The notes beneath the pieces are model-generated. The model saw only the letters and a list, made by a program, of their open reading frames with translations, did not search any database and had not been told where the DNA came from. From CAWCUK01 sp963798775 (GTDB lineage Bacteria; Bacteroidota; Ignavibacteria; Ignavibacteriales; Ignavibacteriaceae), in assembly GCA_963798775.1 (NCBI GenBank), contig CAWCUK010000001.1, positions 496,001 to 560,000 on the forward strand: a stretch of DNA of 64,000 nt, in the 5' to 3' direction. How positions within the stretch are numbered: position 1 is the stretch's first letter; every line of letters starts with the position of its first letter. A program made the translations under genes and the position numbers. This document shows positions 8,537 to 17,425 of the stretch, in pieces.

Positions 8537-9142
8537 TTATTTAATAGGAAAATGCGTGTTGTAAAATAAACTGTTTAATCTTCTTAAAATTTCTTTTCTG
8601 CCGGTTTTTTTTATGGAAGAATATGGAATTAAATTATCGCCGAGACTTAATTCCGGGAAATACTGAACAACATTTTTTTTAGCCGAATTATATTCTGATT
8701 GTTTCAGTTTATCAACTTTGCTTAAAATAGCTACGTAAACTAAACCTTTTTCTTGTAATAGAAGATTAAGATTTATATCAAGTTCGGTTGGTTTATGCCT
8801 GCTGTCTATAAAATGAAATGCAAGAGCGATATTTTTTGATGACTCAATATAATTTCCAATTAATTTTGCCCAGAATTCTCTTTCTTTTTTACTTGTTTTG
8901 GCATAACCAAAGCCGGGTAAATCAACAAGATAAAATTTATCATCAATTAGATAATAATTAATAGAACGGGTTTTGCCCGGAGTGGAACTTGTTTTTGCAA
9001 GATCTTTTCTATTAAATAATGAATTTATAAAAGATGATTTGCCTACATTAGATCTTCCGCATAAAATTATTTCCGGAAGATTTGTTTTTGGCAAATCCTT
9101 TATATCGTAAACCGATTTTATAAATTCTTGTTTTTCAAACAT
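8537..9142 (-). CDS. engB: Ribosome biogenesis GTP-binding protein EngB/YsxC
   Basis: The protein is 201 aa, normal for this TrmE-Era-EngA-EngB-Septin GTPase. All G motifs are visible: G1 GRSNVGKSSF, G2 STPGKTRSIN, G3 DLPGFGYAK and G4 SKVDKL. The family assists late assembly of the large ribosomal subunit. It sits just downstream of the alpha ribosomal operon, consistent with that role. The ATG follows the T-run of the rplQ terminator by only two bases, so no Shine-Dalgarno sequence can be present and expression must come by readthrough or from a promoter inside the upstream gene. Confidence 0.95.
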   Translation of the reverse strand: MFEKQEFIKSVYDIKDLPKTNLPEIILCGRSNVGKSSFINSLFNRKDLAKTSSTPGKTRSINYYLIDDKFYLVDLPGFGYAKTSKKEREFWAKLIGNYIESSKNIALAFHFIDSRHKPTELDINLNLLLQEKGLVYVAILSKVDKLKQSEYNSAKKNVVQYFPELSLGDNLIPYSSIKKTGRKEILRRLNSLFYNTHFPIK

Positions 9143-9144
9143 AG

Positions 9145-9180
9145 AAAAAAAAAGAGTAACCGGATATCCGATTACTCTTT
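9145..9180 (-). terminator. Rho-independent terminator of the alpha operon (after rplQ)
   Basis: On the minus strand AAAGAGTAA...TTACTCTTT forms a long stem closed by the palindrome CGGATATCCG, followed by nine T residues. It lies between the rplQ stop (9205) and the engB start (9142). Confidence 0.88.
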
Positions 9181-9204
9181 ATTAAAATAAATAAAAATGT
9201 GTTT

Positions 9205-9696
9205 TTATTTTTTCTCAGCTGATGACTCAGAAACAACGTTAGCATCTTCAACTTCATTATTTGCTTCAGATTCTCTTTTAGCTTCACGTTTTGCTTCTCT
9301 TTTTTCTTTTCTATCTTCAGCTTTTTCATTTATAACATCATTATAATCAACAAGCTCTAGAATAGACATTTCAGCAGCATCGCCGATTCTATTTCCTAAT
9401 TTAACAACGCGTGTATAACCGCCCGGCCTATCGCCAATTTTAGGAATTATTTCAGCGAATAATTCTTTTACAACTTCTTTATCCTTAATTACATTCATAA
9501 TTTGTTTTTTTGAATGCAAATCATTCTTTCTTGCTTTTGTAATTAGGGTTTCTACATAACTTCTAGTTTCTTTAGCTTTGGCAGTAGTAGTTTTAATACT
9601 CTTATGCTTTAATAAAGAAGTTGCTAACGATTTTAGTAAAGCTGCGCGATGGCTCGCGGTTCTATTAAATTTTCTACCTCTAACTCTATGTCTCAT
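9205..9696 (-). CDS. rplQ: 50S ribosomal protein L17
   Basis: The protein is 163 aa. The first 115 residues are canonical L17 (MRHRVRGRKFNRTASHR start; RPGGYTRVVKLGNRIGDAAEM near the end of the core). About 45 further residues form a Lys/Arg/Glu/Ala-rich tail that reads as a charged, disordered or helical extension. L17 binds 23S rRNA near the exit tunnel. It is the last gene of the alpha operon, after rpoA, and is followed by a strong terminator. Confidence 0.97.
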   Translation of the reverse strand: MRHRVRGRKFNRTASHRAALLKSLATSLLKHKSIKTTTAKAKETRSYVETLITKARKNDLHSKKQIMNVIKDKEVVKELFAEIIPKIGDRPGGYTRVVKLGNRIGDAAEMSILELVDYNDVINEKAEDRKEKREAKREAKRESEANNEVEDANVVSESSAEKK

Positions 9697-9715
9697 GGGT
9701 TAACCTTTTTCAAAA

Positions 9716-10712
9716 TTATGTTGTTTCAGTTTCTTCTTTAAGATAGCTGTCTACATCCATGCCGAATTCTAATCCTAAATTTTCGACTATTTCCATAAGC
9801 TCAGCCAAAGATTTTCTTCCGAAGTTTCTAAACCTCAGCATCTCTGATTCATCTCTTTTTACTAGATCCGAAAGATTTTTAATATTTGCAGCTTTTAAGC
9901 AATTGTGAGATCTTACACTTAACTCAAGATCATCTACATTAGTTAAAAGAATTTTTTTAACTCTTTCTCTTTCGCTGTCTTTTTGACTTACTGCTTGTTC
10001 TTCTTCTTGATCGATATCAAAATTGATAAATAATTGAATATGATCCCTTAATATTTTAGCTGCTTGGGTTAAAGCATCATCAGGAGTAATTGAACCGTCG
10101 GTTAAAACATCTAATGTTAATTTTTCATAATCATTTTTATCACCAATACGCACATTTTCAACATCGTATTTTACATTTTTAATAGGGGTAAAGATAGAAT
10201 CAATGGGAATTACACCAATAGTTTGATCGGGAGAAACATTTTCGGCAGAAGGAACATATCCTTTTCCTTTACCTACTCTTATTTCCAAATCAAATTTTGC
10301 ATTTTTATTTAAATTGGCAATATGTAAATCAGGATTCAATACTTCAACTTCGGCACTATTTTTTTGAATATCCGCCGCTGTAAATTCACCTTCTCCATTA
10401 AAGGAAATATCAATTTTATTAGGCTTTTTATTTAATAGTTTCATTCTAACCTGTTTCAAATTAAGAATAATTTCCGAAACATCTTCAACAACGCCTTCAA
10501 TTGTAGTAAATTCGTGAAGAACACCGCTGAACTTTAACCGAAGTAATTGCAGCGCCGGTTAATGAAGATAATAATACTCTTCTTAGGGAGTTACCTAAAG
10601 TAACGCCATAACCTCTTTCTAACGGCTGCAAAAAGAATTTTCCAAACGTATTCGTATAACTAGTCTCATCAAGAACAACGGCTTCAGGCATCTTTAAATA
10701 TGATACACTCAT
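9716..10712 (-). CDS. rpoA: DNA-directed RNA polymerase alpha subunit (frame broken once as given)
   Basis: The N-terminal domain starts at MSVSYLKMPEAVVLDE and contains the dimerisation signature ERGYGVTLGNSLRRVLL. An extra base near 10529 shifts the frame; removing it restores SVKVSGVLHEFTTIEG and the rest. The second frame carries the rest of the assembly domain and the C-terminal domain with the helix-hairpin-helix segments VDDLELSVRSHNCLKAANI and RFRNFGRKSLAELMEIV, which bind UP elements and activators. An essential gene, so the break is most likely a sequence error. Lies between rpsD and rplQ. Confidence 0.93.
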
Positions 10713-10751
10713 TTAATAATCCTCTAAAATTAATCTTAAAAATATCAATTT

Positions 10752-11381
10752 TTATTTGGAATAAAGCTCAACTACCAATTGTTCATTGGCATTTAGAGGA
10801 ACGTCGGCTCTTTCCGGTACTTGCACAAATGTGCCTGATGAGCGATGCTTTATCAATTGATAACCAGGAATAAGTACTGTCTTTCACTCTTTTAAGCGAG
10901 TTATGAATAGCATCAAGTTTTTTACTTTTTTCTTTAATTTTAACAATATCACCAGCAGTAAAGAATATAAGACGGAATATCAACCAAACGTTCGTTAACA
11001 ATAATATGTCTGTGTCTAATTAATTGTCTTGCTTGTTTACGCGAAGAAGCAAAACCAAGCCTATAAACAACATTATCTAACCTGCTTTCTAATATTCGCA
11101 CTAAGTTTTCGCCGGTAATGCCTTTAGCTTTATTGGCACTTTCAAAATAATTTCTGAATTGAGTTTCTAAGTAAACCGTATATTCTTTTGATTTTTTGCT
11201 TTTCACGCAGCTGAACTCCGTATTCAGAAACTTTAGCTCTTCTAGAATTTCCATGCTGTCCTGGAGGATAATTTCTTACTTCAACAGGACATTTTTCGGT
11301 ATAGCATTTTTGTCCTTTTAAAAACAGCTTTTGTCTTTCTCTTCTGCATAATTTACAAACTGAATCTGTATATCTTGCCAT
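10752..11381 (-). CDS. rpsD: 30S ribosomal protein S4 (about three frame breaks as given)
   Basis: The start MARYTDSVCKLCRRERQKLFLKG and the PPGQHGNSRRAKVSEYG segment identify S4. The N-terminal cysteines CKLC and the later Cys fit a zinc-binding form. The frame changes near 11168, 10970 and 10875, each fixable by one base, and the protein then ends in ...QLVVELYSK with TAA at 10752. The S4 RNA-binding domain (RLDNVVYRLGFASSRKQARQ) is intact within one fragment. S4 nucleates 30S assembly and often represses the alpha operon. No clean repressor structure was recognised here. Confidence 0.92.
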
Positions 11382-11401
11382 TTAATAATTCTCCAATAAA
11401 T

Positions 11402-11787
11402 TTAAACTCTTCTTTTCTTAGGCGGCCTGCAGCCGTTATGAGGGATGGGGGTAACATCTTTAATAGAACTAACATTTAAACCGGCAGTATTTAATGCTCT
11501 AATAGCTGCTTCTCTACCGGAACCAGGTCCTTTAACAAAACATCAACTCTTCTTAATCCTAAATCATAAGCTTCTTTTGCAGCGGCTTCCGCAGAAACTT
11601 GAGCGGCAAAAGGAGTATTTTTTCTAGATCCTTTAAATCCATTTTTGCCTGCAGAAGACCAGGAAATTGTGTTACCATAAATATCTGTAATTGTAACAAT
11701 TACATTATTAAAAGTTGCTTTAATATGTGCAACTCCGTTAGCGTCAACGTGCGCTTTCTTTTTTGCTTTTTTTATAGCTTTAGCCAA
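11402..11787 (-). CDS. rpsK: 30S ribosomal protein S11 (one frame break as given)
   Basis: N-terminus MAKAIKKAKKKAHVDANG, then the S11 core (HIKATFNNVIVTITD, SSAGKNGFKGSRKNTPFAAQ). A T-run near 11538 is one base short; restoring it gives DVFVKGPGSGREAAIRAL and the C-terminus PHNGCRPPKKRRV with TAA at 11402. S11 lines the mRNA exit side of the platform of the 30S subunit. Lies between rpsM and rpsD as in most bacteria. Confidence 0.94.
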
Positions 11788-11815
11788 TTCTCTTAAACCT
11801 CCAAGTTATCAAACT

Positions 11816-12198
11816 TTATTTCTTAGTTGGTGCTTTCTTTTTACCGGCAACGGTTTTTCTTTTACCTTTACGGGTTCTTGAATTAGTACGTGTTCTTTGG
11901 CCTCTGGCCGGAAGTCCTCTTCTATGTCTTATACCTCTATAAGCACCAATATCCATCAATCTTTTTATGTTCTGTTGAACTTCTGAACGAAGAGCACCTT
12001 CAACTTTATAATCTGAGGTAAGAATAGCTCTAATTTCAGCAACTTCTTCATCGTTTAAATCGGAAATTTTTTTATCCGGATCAACTTTGGCTTTTTTAAG
12101 TACATCTACTGCCACATTAGATCCCACACCAAAATATACTGAAGACCGAATAAAACTTTTTTATTTTTTGGTAAATCTACGCCAGCTATACGAGCCAA
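11816..12198 (-). CDS. rpsM: 30S ribosomal protein S13 (TTG start, one frame break as given)
   Basis: The start codon is TTG at 12198, seven bases after GGAG, giving ARIAGVDLPKNKKVLFGLQY. A T-run near 12132 is one base short; restoring it joins this to GVGSNVAVDVLKKAKVDP and the rest, ending in a Lys-rich tail. The helix-turn-helix and RGIRHRRGLPARGQRTRTN are typical of S13. S13 sits in the head of the 30S subunit and contacts the P-site tRNA and the 50S subunit. Follows rpmJ, first gene of the alpha cluster. Confidence 0.94.
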
Positions 12199-12221
12199 TT
12201 ATCTTCTCCTTAATTTTTTAA

Positions 12222-12335
12222 TTAACCTTGACGCTGTTTGTGTTTTGGATTTTTACAAATTACTCTAACTACGCCTTTACGTTTAATTACTTTGCAATTA
12301 TCACATATTTTTTTTACTGATGCTCTAACTTTCAT
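12222..12335 (-). CDS. rpmJ: 50S ribosomal protein L36
   Basis: A 37-aa protein, MKVRASVKKICDNCK then VVRVICKNPKHKQRQG. It keeps the zinc ribbon of the Cys-type L36: CxxC, a third Cys, and a His. Lies between infA and rpsM, the standard order. The start is an ATG at 12335. Confidence 0.96.
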   Translation of the reverse strand: MKVRASVKKICDNCKVIKRKGVVRVICKNPKHKQRQG

Positions 12336-12349
12336 AATAGTAGCCTCCG

Positions 12350-12568
12350 CTATTTATATCTATAGGTAATTCTACCTTTTGTTAAATCATACGGAGATAA
12401 TTCTATAGAAACTTTATCTCCAACCAATATTTTAATAAAATGCATTCTCATTTTTCCGGAGATATGCGCCAAAATTTCATGTCCATTATCCAGTTTCACT
12501 TTAAAATGTGCATTGGGTAATGTTTCTGTTACAACTCCGTCAACTTTTATTGGTCCTTGTTTTGCCAT
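12350..12568 (-). CDS. infA: Translation initiation factor IF-1
   Basis: From the chosen start MAKQGPIKVDG the protein is 72 aa, the usual IF-1 length. It is an OB-fold protein that occupies the A site of the 30S subunit during initiation. Visible features are VVTETLPNAHFKVKLDNGHEI and the ending SPYDLTKGRITYRYK. The ATG at 12568 overlaps the stop of map (TAATG), so the genes are translationally coupled. Confidence 0.97.
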   Translation of the reverse strand: MAKQGPIKVDGVVTETLPNAHFKVKLDNGHEILAHISGKMRMHFIKILVGDKVSIELSPYDLTKGRITYRYK

Positions 12569-13329
12569 TAACAAACCGTTAGTATTTCTGGCTTCCCGTT
12601 ATCTATTAAGATTGAGTGTTCAAAATGTGCAGAAGGAAGACCGTCTGTGGTAACTATTGTCCAGCCGTCGCTTTCAGTTATCACATCATATTTACCCACA
12701 TTTACCATAGGTTCAATAGCTATAGTCATACCTTTTCTTAATTTAGCACCGGTTCCCTTTTTACCGTAATTTGGAACCGATGGGTCTTCATGTAAATATT
12801 TCCCTACACCATGGCCACAAAGATCTCTGACAACAGAAAAACCGTTAAATTCAACAAAATTTTGAACTGCGGCTGAAATATCATGAACTCTATTATTTAC
12901 TTTTGCCTGTTCAATTCCGATGTATAGTGATTTTTCGGTTACATCCATTAATTTCTGTTTTTCTTCAGAAATACTACCAACTGCTACTGTTAATGCAGCA
13001 TCTCCATAGTAGCCGTCTTTATAAACACCTACGTCCAGAGAGATAATTTCACCTTCTTTAAGAACTCTATTACCCGGTATTCCATGAACAACTTGGGCAT
13101 CAACAGAAGCACAAATAGAACCGGGATAATCAAAAGAACCAGCTTGGGAATATCCTTTAAAAGCCGGTTTAGCATTATTACTTAAAATATAATCTTCAGC
13201 TATCTTATCTAATTCAGCAGTAGTAACACCGGGTTTAACATATCTTTTCATAAGCTGAAGAGTTTCAGCCACAATTCTACAACTTATTCTTATATAATCA
13301 ATATCTTTTTTACTCTTAATATAAATCAC
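12568..13329 (-). CDS. map: Methionine aminopeptidase, type I
   Basis: The protein is 253 aa and starts with GTG five bases after secY. It removes the initiator methionine from new proteins. The pita-bread metal ligands are visible: the Asp pair in ISLDVGVYKDGYYGDAALT, His in CGHGVGKYLHEDP, and Glu in AIEPMV and the final VTTDGLPSAHFEHSILI. It lacks the N-terminal zinc-finger extension of type Ic enzymes. Location between secY and infA is the standard spc-operon position. Confidence 0.97.
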   Translation of the reverse strand: MIYIKSKKDIDYIRISCRIVAETLQLMKRYVKPGVTTAELDKIAEDYILSNNAKPAFKGYSQAGSFDYPGSICASVDAQVVHGIPGNRVLKEGEIISLDVGVYKDGYYGDAALTVAVGSISEEKQKLMDVTEKSLYIGIEQAKVNNRVHDISAAVQNFVEFNGFSVVRDLCGHGVGKYLHEDPSVPNYGKKGTGAKLRKGMTIAIEPMVNVGKYDVITESDGWTIVTTDGLPSAHFEHSILIDNGKPEILTVC

Positions 13330-13334
13330 AATAT

Positions 13335-14669
13335 TTATCTTCTTGCCTTTACTTTACCGGTTTTCATAAATCCATCATAATGCCTCATAAGTAGGTGCGA
13401 CTCAACTTGCTGTAATGTATCTAATGCAACACCGACAATAATTAAAAGACTGGTTCCGCCAAAAAATTGAGCAAATCTTCCCGATACACCCCAAGCGGAA
13501 ACAAATGCAGGCAAAATAGCTACAATAGCTAAAAAGAATGAACCTGGTAAAGTAATTTTTGTTAAAATATTATCTATAAATTCAGAAGTTTGTTTGCCTG
13601 GTCTTATACCCGGAATAAAACCGCCTTGTTTCTTCATAGTATCGGCAACGTCTTTTGGATTAAAAGCAATTGCAGTATAAAAATATGTAAAGAAAATAAT
13701 CATTAATGCATAAATAAATGAATAAACAGGCGAAGTATAAACAAAATAACTTGTTAAACTTTGCAGAAATTCATTATCCGGGAAAAAGGATAAAACAGTA
13801 TTCGGAATAAACATTATTGATTGAGCAAAAATTATAGGCATTACACCGGCTGTATTTACCCTAAGAGGAATATATTGAGTAACTCCGCCGTAAACTTTTC
13901 TGCCGACAACCCGTTTAGCATATTGAACAGGAATCCTTCTGGTTCCTTGCGTTACCAGTACAACACCAGCAATAATAAGAATCATAAACGCGAGAATTAC
14001 AATTTCAATAACAATACTTCTTGTACCTTCGCTTATTAATCTAATTTCATCTAAAACAGCAAAAGGGAATCTATCTATAATGCCGATAAAAATTATCAGT
14101 GAAATACCGTTACCTATCCCTTTATCGGTAATTTGCTCACCCAGCCACATCATAAAAACTGTACCGGCTGTAAGAATCAAAATTGTTGAAAAAGTCCAAG
14201 CAAAACCTTGAACACCAACCGGAATAATTGGAACGTCTTGAACACGAATATTTAAAAGCCTAATTGTTACACCCCAGGCTTGTAGGGCGGAAATAAGGAC
14301 AGTGCCGTACCTGGTTAATTGTGTAATCTTTTTTCGCCCGTCTTCGCCTTCTTGCTGCAGCTTCTGAAAATATGGAACAACAGCTCCTAAAAGCTGAATA
14401 ATAATTGAAGCCGATATATAAGGCATTATACCTAAGGCAAAAATGGCCGCGTTTTTAAAAGCGCCGCCTACAAATAGATCATATAAACCAAATAAATTAT
14501 CAGAAGTAGAATTTTTTGTACTTTCTGACAGTAATGCGGCATCTACGCCGGGAATTGTTATATGAGCACCAATTCTTACGATTACAAGTAACGCTAAAGT
14601 ATAAAGAATTCTTTGACGTAACTCGTTTATCTTAAAAATGTTCCTAAAGGTTTCTGTGAGTTTAGCCAT
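13335..14669 (-). CDS. secY: Preprotein translocase subunit SecY
   Basis: The protein is 444 aa with ten hydrophobic segments, the pore-forming subunit of the Sec channel in the inner membrane. The plug and lateral-gate regions are recognisable (GVDAALL; GALGIMPYISASIIIQLL-like segment; ITDKGIGNGISLIIF). The C-terminal cytoplasmic loop has RPGKQTSEFIDNILTKITL. It follows rplO in the spc operon. Its partner secE is in the same gene run at 39611. Confidence 0.97.
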   Translation of the reverse strand: MAKLTETFRNIFKINELRQRILYTLALLVIVRIGAHITIPGVDAALLSESTKNSTSDNLFGLYDLFVGGAFKNAAIFALGIMPYISASIIIQLLGAVVPYFQKLQQEGEDGRKKITQLTRYGTVLISALQAWGVTIRLLNIRVQDVPIIPVGVQGFAWTFSTILILTAGTVFMMWLGEQITDKGIGNGISLIIFIGIIDRFPFAVLDEIRLISEGTRSIVIEIVILAFMILIIAGVVLVTQGTRRIPVQYAKRVVGRKVYGGVTQYIPLRVNTAGVMPIIFAQSIMFIPNTVLSFFPDNEFLQSLTSYFVYTSPVYSFIYALMIIFFTYFYTAIAFNPKDVADTMKKQGGFIPGIRPGKQTSEFIDNILTKITLPGSFFLAIVAILPAFVSAWGVSGRFAQFFGGTSLLIIVGVALDTLQQVESHLLMRHYDGFMKTGKVKARR

Positions 14670-14680
14670 TTAATTCCAGA

Positions 14681-15130
14681 TTAAATCGTTTTTATTGATC
14701 CGCCAGCAGCTTCAATTTTTTCTTGCGCTGACTTGCTAAAAGAGTTTGCTTCAACTTGTAGTTTTGATTTTAGTTCCCCATTACCTAAAATTTTAACAGG
14801 ATTTTTTCCGGAAACCAAACCAGTCTTTATCAATGATTCAATGTTTACTAAACCATTATTAAAATGTTCAGAGTGATTTTGTAGAGTATCAACATTTATA
14901 ATATCATATTTAACTCTAAAGTGATTTGTAAACCCAAATTTTGGGATTCTTCTTTGAAGAGGCATCTGACCGCCTTCAAACCAGGCTTTATGTTTAGCAC
15001 CGGATCTTGACATTTGGCCATTATTACCTCTTGTGGCTGTACCGCCATGGCCGGAACCTTCACCTCTAGCTACTCTTTTGCGGTTCTTTTTTGAGCCTTT
15101 AGTATATTTTAAATTACTTAGAATATCCAT
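14681..15130 (-). CDS. rplO: 50S ribosomal protein L15
   Basis: The protein is 149 aa. The basic Gly-rich N-terminus (KNRKRVARGEGSGHGGTATR then GAKHKAWFEGGQMPLQRRIP) threads into 23S rRNA. The C-terminal domain ends in KSAQEKIEAAGGS. Position between rpmD and secY is the standard one. Confidence 0.97.
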   Translation of the reverse strand: MDILSNLKYTKGSKKNRKRVARGEGSGHGGTATRGNNGQMSRSGAKHKAWFEGGQMPLQRRIPKFGFTNHFRVKYDIINVDTLQNHSEHFNNGLVNIESLIKTGLVSGKNPVKILGNGELKSKLQVEANSFSKSAQEKIEAAGGSIKTI

Positions 15131-15140
15131 TTATAAAATC

Positions 15141-15332
15141 CTATTGCTTCTCGTTAAATTCTTCAACTTTTACCAAATGGGTAACTTTATTTATCATTCC
15201 TCTAATTTGAGGAGTATCGTTATGAATTTTTTCCCAGTTAGGCCTACCTAAACCTAAAGCCTCAATCGTTCTTTTTTGATCTTTAGGTCTATCAATAATG
15301 CTTCTTATTTGTGTAACTTTAATTTTTCCCAT
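15141..15332 (-). CDS. rpmD: 50S ribosomal protein L30
   Basis: The protein is 63 aa, the short bacterial form. It contains IKVTQIRSIIDRPKDQKRTIEALGL-type L30 signatures and LGRPNWEKIHNDTPQIRGM. Assembles late onto the 50S subunit. Lies between rpsE and rplO with 10-16 base gaps, so it is in the same transcript. Confidence 0.95.
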   Translation of the reverse strand: MGKIKVTQIRSIIDRPKDQKRTIEALGLGRPNWEKIHNDTPQIRGMINKVTHLVKVEEFNEKQ

Positions 15333-15348
15333 TAATTCCTCAACCTAT

Positions 15349-15855
15349 TTAAGAATTGAATAACTCAGAAACAGTCATGCCTCTTTTCTTTGCCATCTTT
15401 CGCGCATCTGTTTGACTAGCAAGGCCATTCAAAGTAGCTTTAACTTGGTTATGCGGGTTACTAGATCCTAGAGATTTTGTTAAAATATCTTGAATCCCGG
15501 CAGCTTCCAAAACGGCTCTTACTCCGCCGCCTGCAATAACACCGGTACCGGGAGAGGCAGGTTTTAACATAACTTTGCCAGCACCGTATTTACCAATAAT
15601 TTCATGCGCAACAGTTCCTTTTATTAAAGGAACAGTAATTAAACTTTTCTTCGCGTCATCTATTCCTTTTGAAATTGCATCGGTAACTTCATTTGCCTTA
15701 CCGAGTCCGACACCAACAGTACCGTTACCGTTCCCGACAACCACTATAGCATTAAAACTGAAACGACGTCCACCTTTAACTACTTTAGCAACTCTATTGA
15801 TATGAACAACCTTTTCTTTTAGGCCTTCAACTTCATTTGACTTAAATGTTTTCAA
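15349..15855 (-). CDS. rpsE: 30S ribosomal protein S5
   Basis: The protein is 168 aa with a TTG start preceded by CGGAG. The N-terminal double-stranded-RNA-binding fold is seen in VVKGGRRFSFNAIVVVG and the C-terminal domain in PASPGTGVIAGGGVRAVLE. S5 forms part of the mRNA entry channel and affects decoding fidelity. Upstream lies a 205-base gap holding tRNA-Gln and a hairpin, so rpsE may begin a new transcription unit. Confidence 0.97.
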   Translation of the reverse strand: MKTFKSNEVEGLKEKVVHINRVAKVVKGGRRFSFNAIVVVGNGNGTVGVGLGKANEVTDAISKGIDDAKKSLITVPLIKGTVAHEIIGKYGAGKVMLKPASPGTGVIAGGGVRAVLEAAGIQDILTKSLGSSNPHNQVKATLNGLASQTDARKMAKKRGMTVSELFNS

Positions 15856-15924
15856 ATTGATACTCCGACTATTACTTATAAAGTAATATTTAAATATGTA
15901 ATTTATCTAAACTTCTTAAACAAT

Positions 15925-15958
15925 AAAAATGGAAAAGCGCTAAAAAAGCTCTTTCCCT
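15925..15958 (-). terminator. Probable terminator or attenuator between tRNA-Gln and rpsE
   Basis: On the minus strand GGAAA-(G)-AGC pairs with GCT-TTTCC across the loop TTTTTTAGC, giving an 8-bp stem with one bulged base. It is followed by ATTTTTATT. It lies 22 bases downstream of tRNA-Gln. The stem is modest, so it may act as a partial terminator only. Confidence 0.5.
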
Positions 15959-15980
15959 AAAATATTTTACTAAAACTTGC

Positions 15981-16050
15981 TGCCGGGAGAGGATTCGAAC
16001 CTCTACAGACGCCTCCAAAGGGCGTAGTCCTGCCATTAGACGACCCGGCA
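15981..16050 (-). tRNA. tRNA-Gln (anticodon TTG)
   Basis: On the minus strand the 70-base sequence folds into a cloverleaf: acceptor TGCCGGG with CCCGGCA, anticodon arm ACGCC-CTTTGGA-GGCGT with TTG as anticodon, and T-arm AGAGG-TTCGAAT-CCTCT. CCA is not encoded. Unusually it sits inside the spc ribosomal protein run, 10 bases after rplR and before rpsE. Confidence 0.96.
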
Positions 16051-16060
16051 GTAGTTTCCA

Positions 16061-16426
16061 TTAAAACTTTAATCCTCCCTCGCGGGCACCTTCAGCTAAT
16101 GCTTGTATTCTACCGTGGTATCTATAGCCGTTTCTATCAAAAACCACGTTAGTTATATTTTTTTCCGAAGCTTTTTTTGCTACTAAACTTCCGACTATTT
16201 TACTTTTGGCAACTTTTCCTTTTGCGTTCTTTATATCATCTAAAACTTCTTTAGAAAGTGAAGAAGCAGAAGCTAAAGTTTTTCCGGTAGTATCATCAAT
16301 AAGCTGAGCAAAAACATTATTTAAGCTGCGGTAAACAGTTAAACGAGGCCTTTCTTGCGTGCCGGAAATTATTTTTCTTATTTTAATTTTAGCACGAATT
16401 CTGGAATTTCTATTTTTATTAATCAT
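16061..16426 (-). CDS. rplR: 50S ribosomal protein L18
   Basis: The protein is 121 aa. The basic N-terminus is followed by the 5S-rRNA-binding core (RPRLTVYRSLNNVFAQLIDD; VVFDRNGYRYHGRIQALAEG). L18 with L5 and L25 anchors 5S rRNA in the central protuberance. Lies between rplF and tRNA-Gln. Confidence 0.97.
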   Translation of the reverse strand: MINKNRNSRIRAKIKIRKIISGTQERPRLTVYRSLNNVFAQLIDDTTGKTLASASSLSKEVLDDIKNAKGKVAKSKIVGSLVAKKASEKNITNVVFDRNGYRYHGRIQALAEGAREGGLKF

Positions 16427-16450
16427 TTTCTATTCATTCTCCACTAAATT

Positions 16451-16990
16451 TTATTTACCTGCAGTCTTACCGGCTTTTCTTACAATTTGTTCATCAGAAT
16501 ATTTAATTCCTTTACCTTTATAAGGTTCCGGTTTTCTTATTGATCTAATTTTAGCTGCGACCATTCCAACCAATTGCTTATCTATACCAGATATAACAAT
16601 TTGAGTTTGAGTAGGAGCTTGTAAAGTAATTCCTTCAGGCGGCATAAAGTATATAGGATGCGAATAACCAATGTTAACTAAAAGATTCTGGCCTTTCATC
16701 TCTACTCTGTAACCAACACCAATAATATCGAGCGTTTTTCGATATTCATCAGTAACACCGAGAACCATATTTTGAAGTAAAGCCCTGGTTAAACCATGAA
16801 GTGCTTTATTTTCTTTTGTATCATCAGGACGTGTTACTATAATTTCTTCGCCGGATACTTCAATTGAGATATTAGGACGAAAGGAATTTTCTAGTTCTCC
16901 TTTAGGTCCTTTTATTTTTACAGAATTTCCGTCTAAAGTAACTGTAACGCCTTTAGGAACGGTTATAGGTTTTTTACCAATTCGTGACAC
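16451..16990 (-). CDS. rplF: 50S ribosomal protein L6
   Basis: The protein is 179 aa with a GTG start preceded by GGAG. It starts SRIGKKPITVPKGVTV and ends with the second L6 domain signature RSIRKPEPYKGKGIKYSDE. It lies near the sarcin-ricin loop, where elongation factors bind. Standard place between rpsH and rplR. Confidence 0.97.
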   Translation of the reverse strand: MSRIGKKPITVPKGVTVTLDGNSVKIKGPKGELENSFRPNISIEVSGEEIIVTRPDDTKENKALHGLTRALLQNMVLGVTDEYRKTLDIIGVGYRVEMKGQNLLVNIGYSHPIYFMPPEGITLQAPTQTQIVISGIDKQLVGMVAAKIRSIRKPEPYKGKGIKYSDEQIVRKAGKTAGK

Positions 16991-17014
16991 TTTTCAAACT
17001 CCATTCAAAAAATA

Positions 17015-17410
17015 TTACCAGATATAACAAACTACTTCACCGCCGATGGACTGAGTTCTTGCTTCTTTATCGGTTAGTAAACCTTTAGAGGTAGACATAA
17101 CAGCTATTCCTAATCCATTTAATACACGAGGAATATCAGAAGAATTTTTATAAACTCTTAATCCAGGAGTGCTTATTCTTTTTAATCCACTTATAGCCGA
17201 CTGGCCGTTAGTATATTTTAGCTGAATTCTTAATATATTTTGTTTATTATCTTCAGCAATTGAATAATCTTCAATAAAACTCTGTTGTTTAAGTATTTCA
17301 GCCAGGCCTTTCTTCATGTTAGAAGAAGGTATGTCAACTTTAACCTTTTTCGCTTTTGAAGCGTTTCTAATTCTTGTTAAAAAATCTGCAATAGGATCTG
17401 TAACTGCCAT
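17015..17410 (-). CDS. rpsH: 30S ribosomal protein S8
   Basis: The protein is 131 aa. N-terminus MAVTDPIADFLTRIRNASKAK and the C-terminal block GIAVMSTSKGLLTDKEAR are characteristic. S8 binds helix 21 of 16S rRNA and in many bacteria represses spc translation; no copy of that RNA site was identified here. Confidence 0.97.
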   Translation of the reverse strand: MAVTDPIADFLTRIRNASKAKKVKVDIPSSNMKKGLAEILKQQSFIEDYSIAEDNKQNILRIQLKYTNGQSAISGLKRISTPGLRVYKNSSDIPRVLNGLGIAVMSTSKGLLTDKEARTQSIGGEVVCYIW

Positions 17411-17425
17411 TTTAATTCACTCCTT

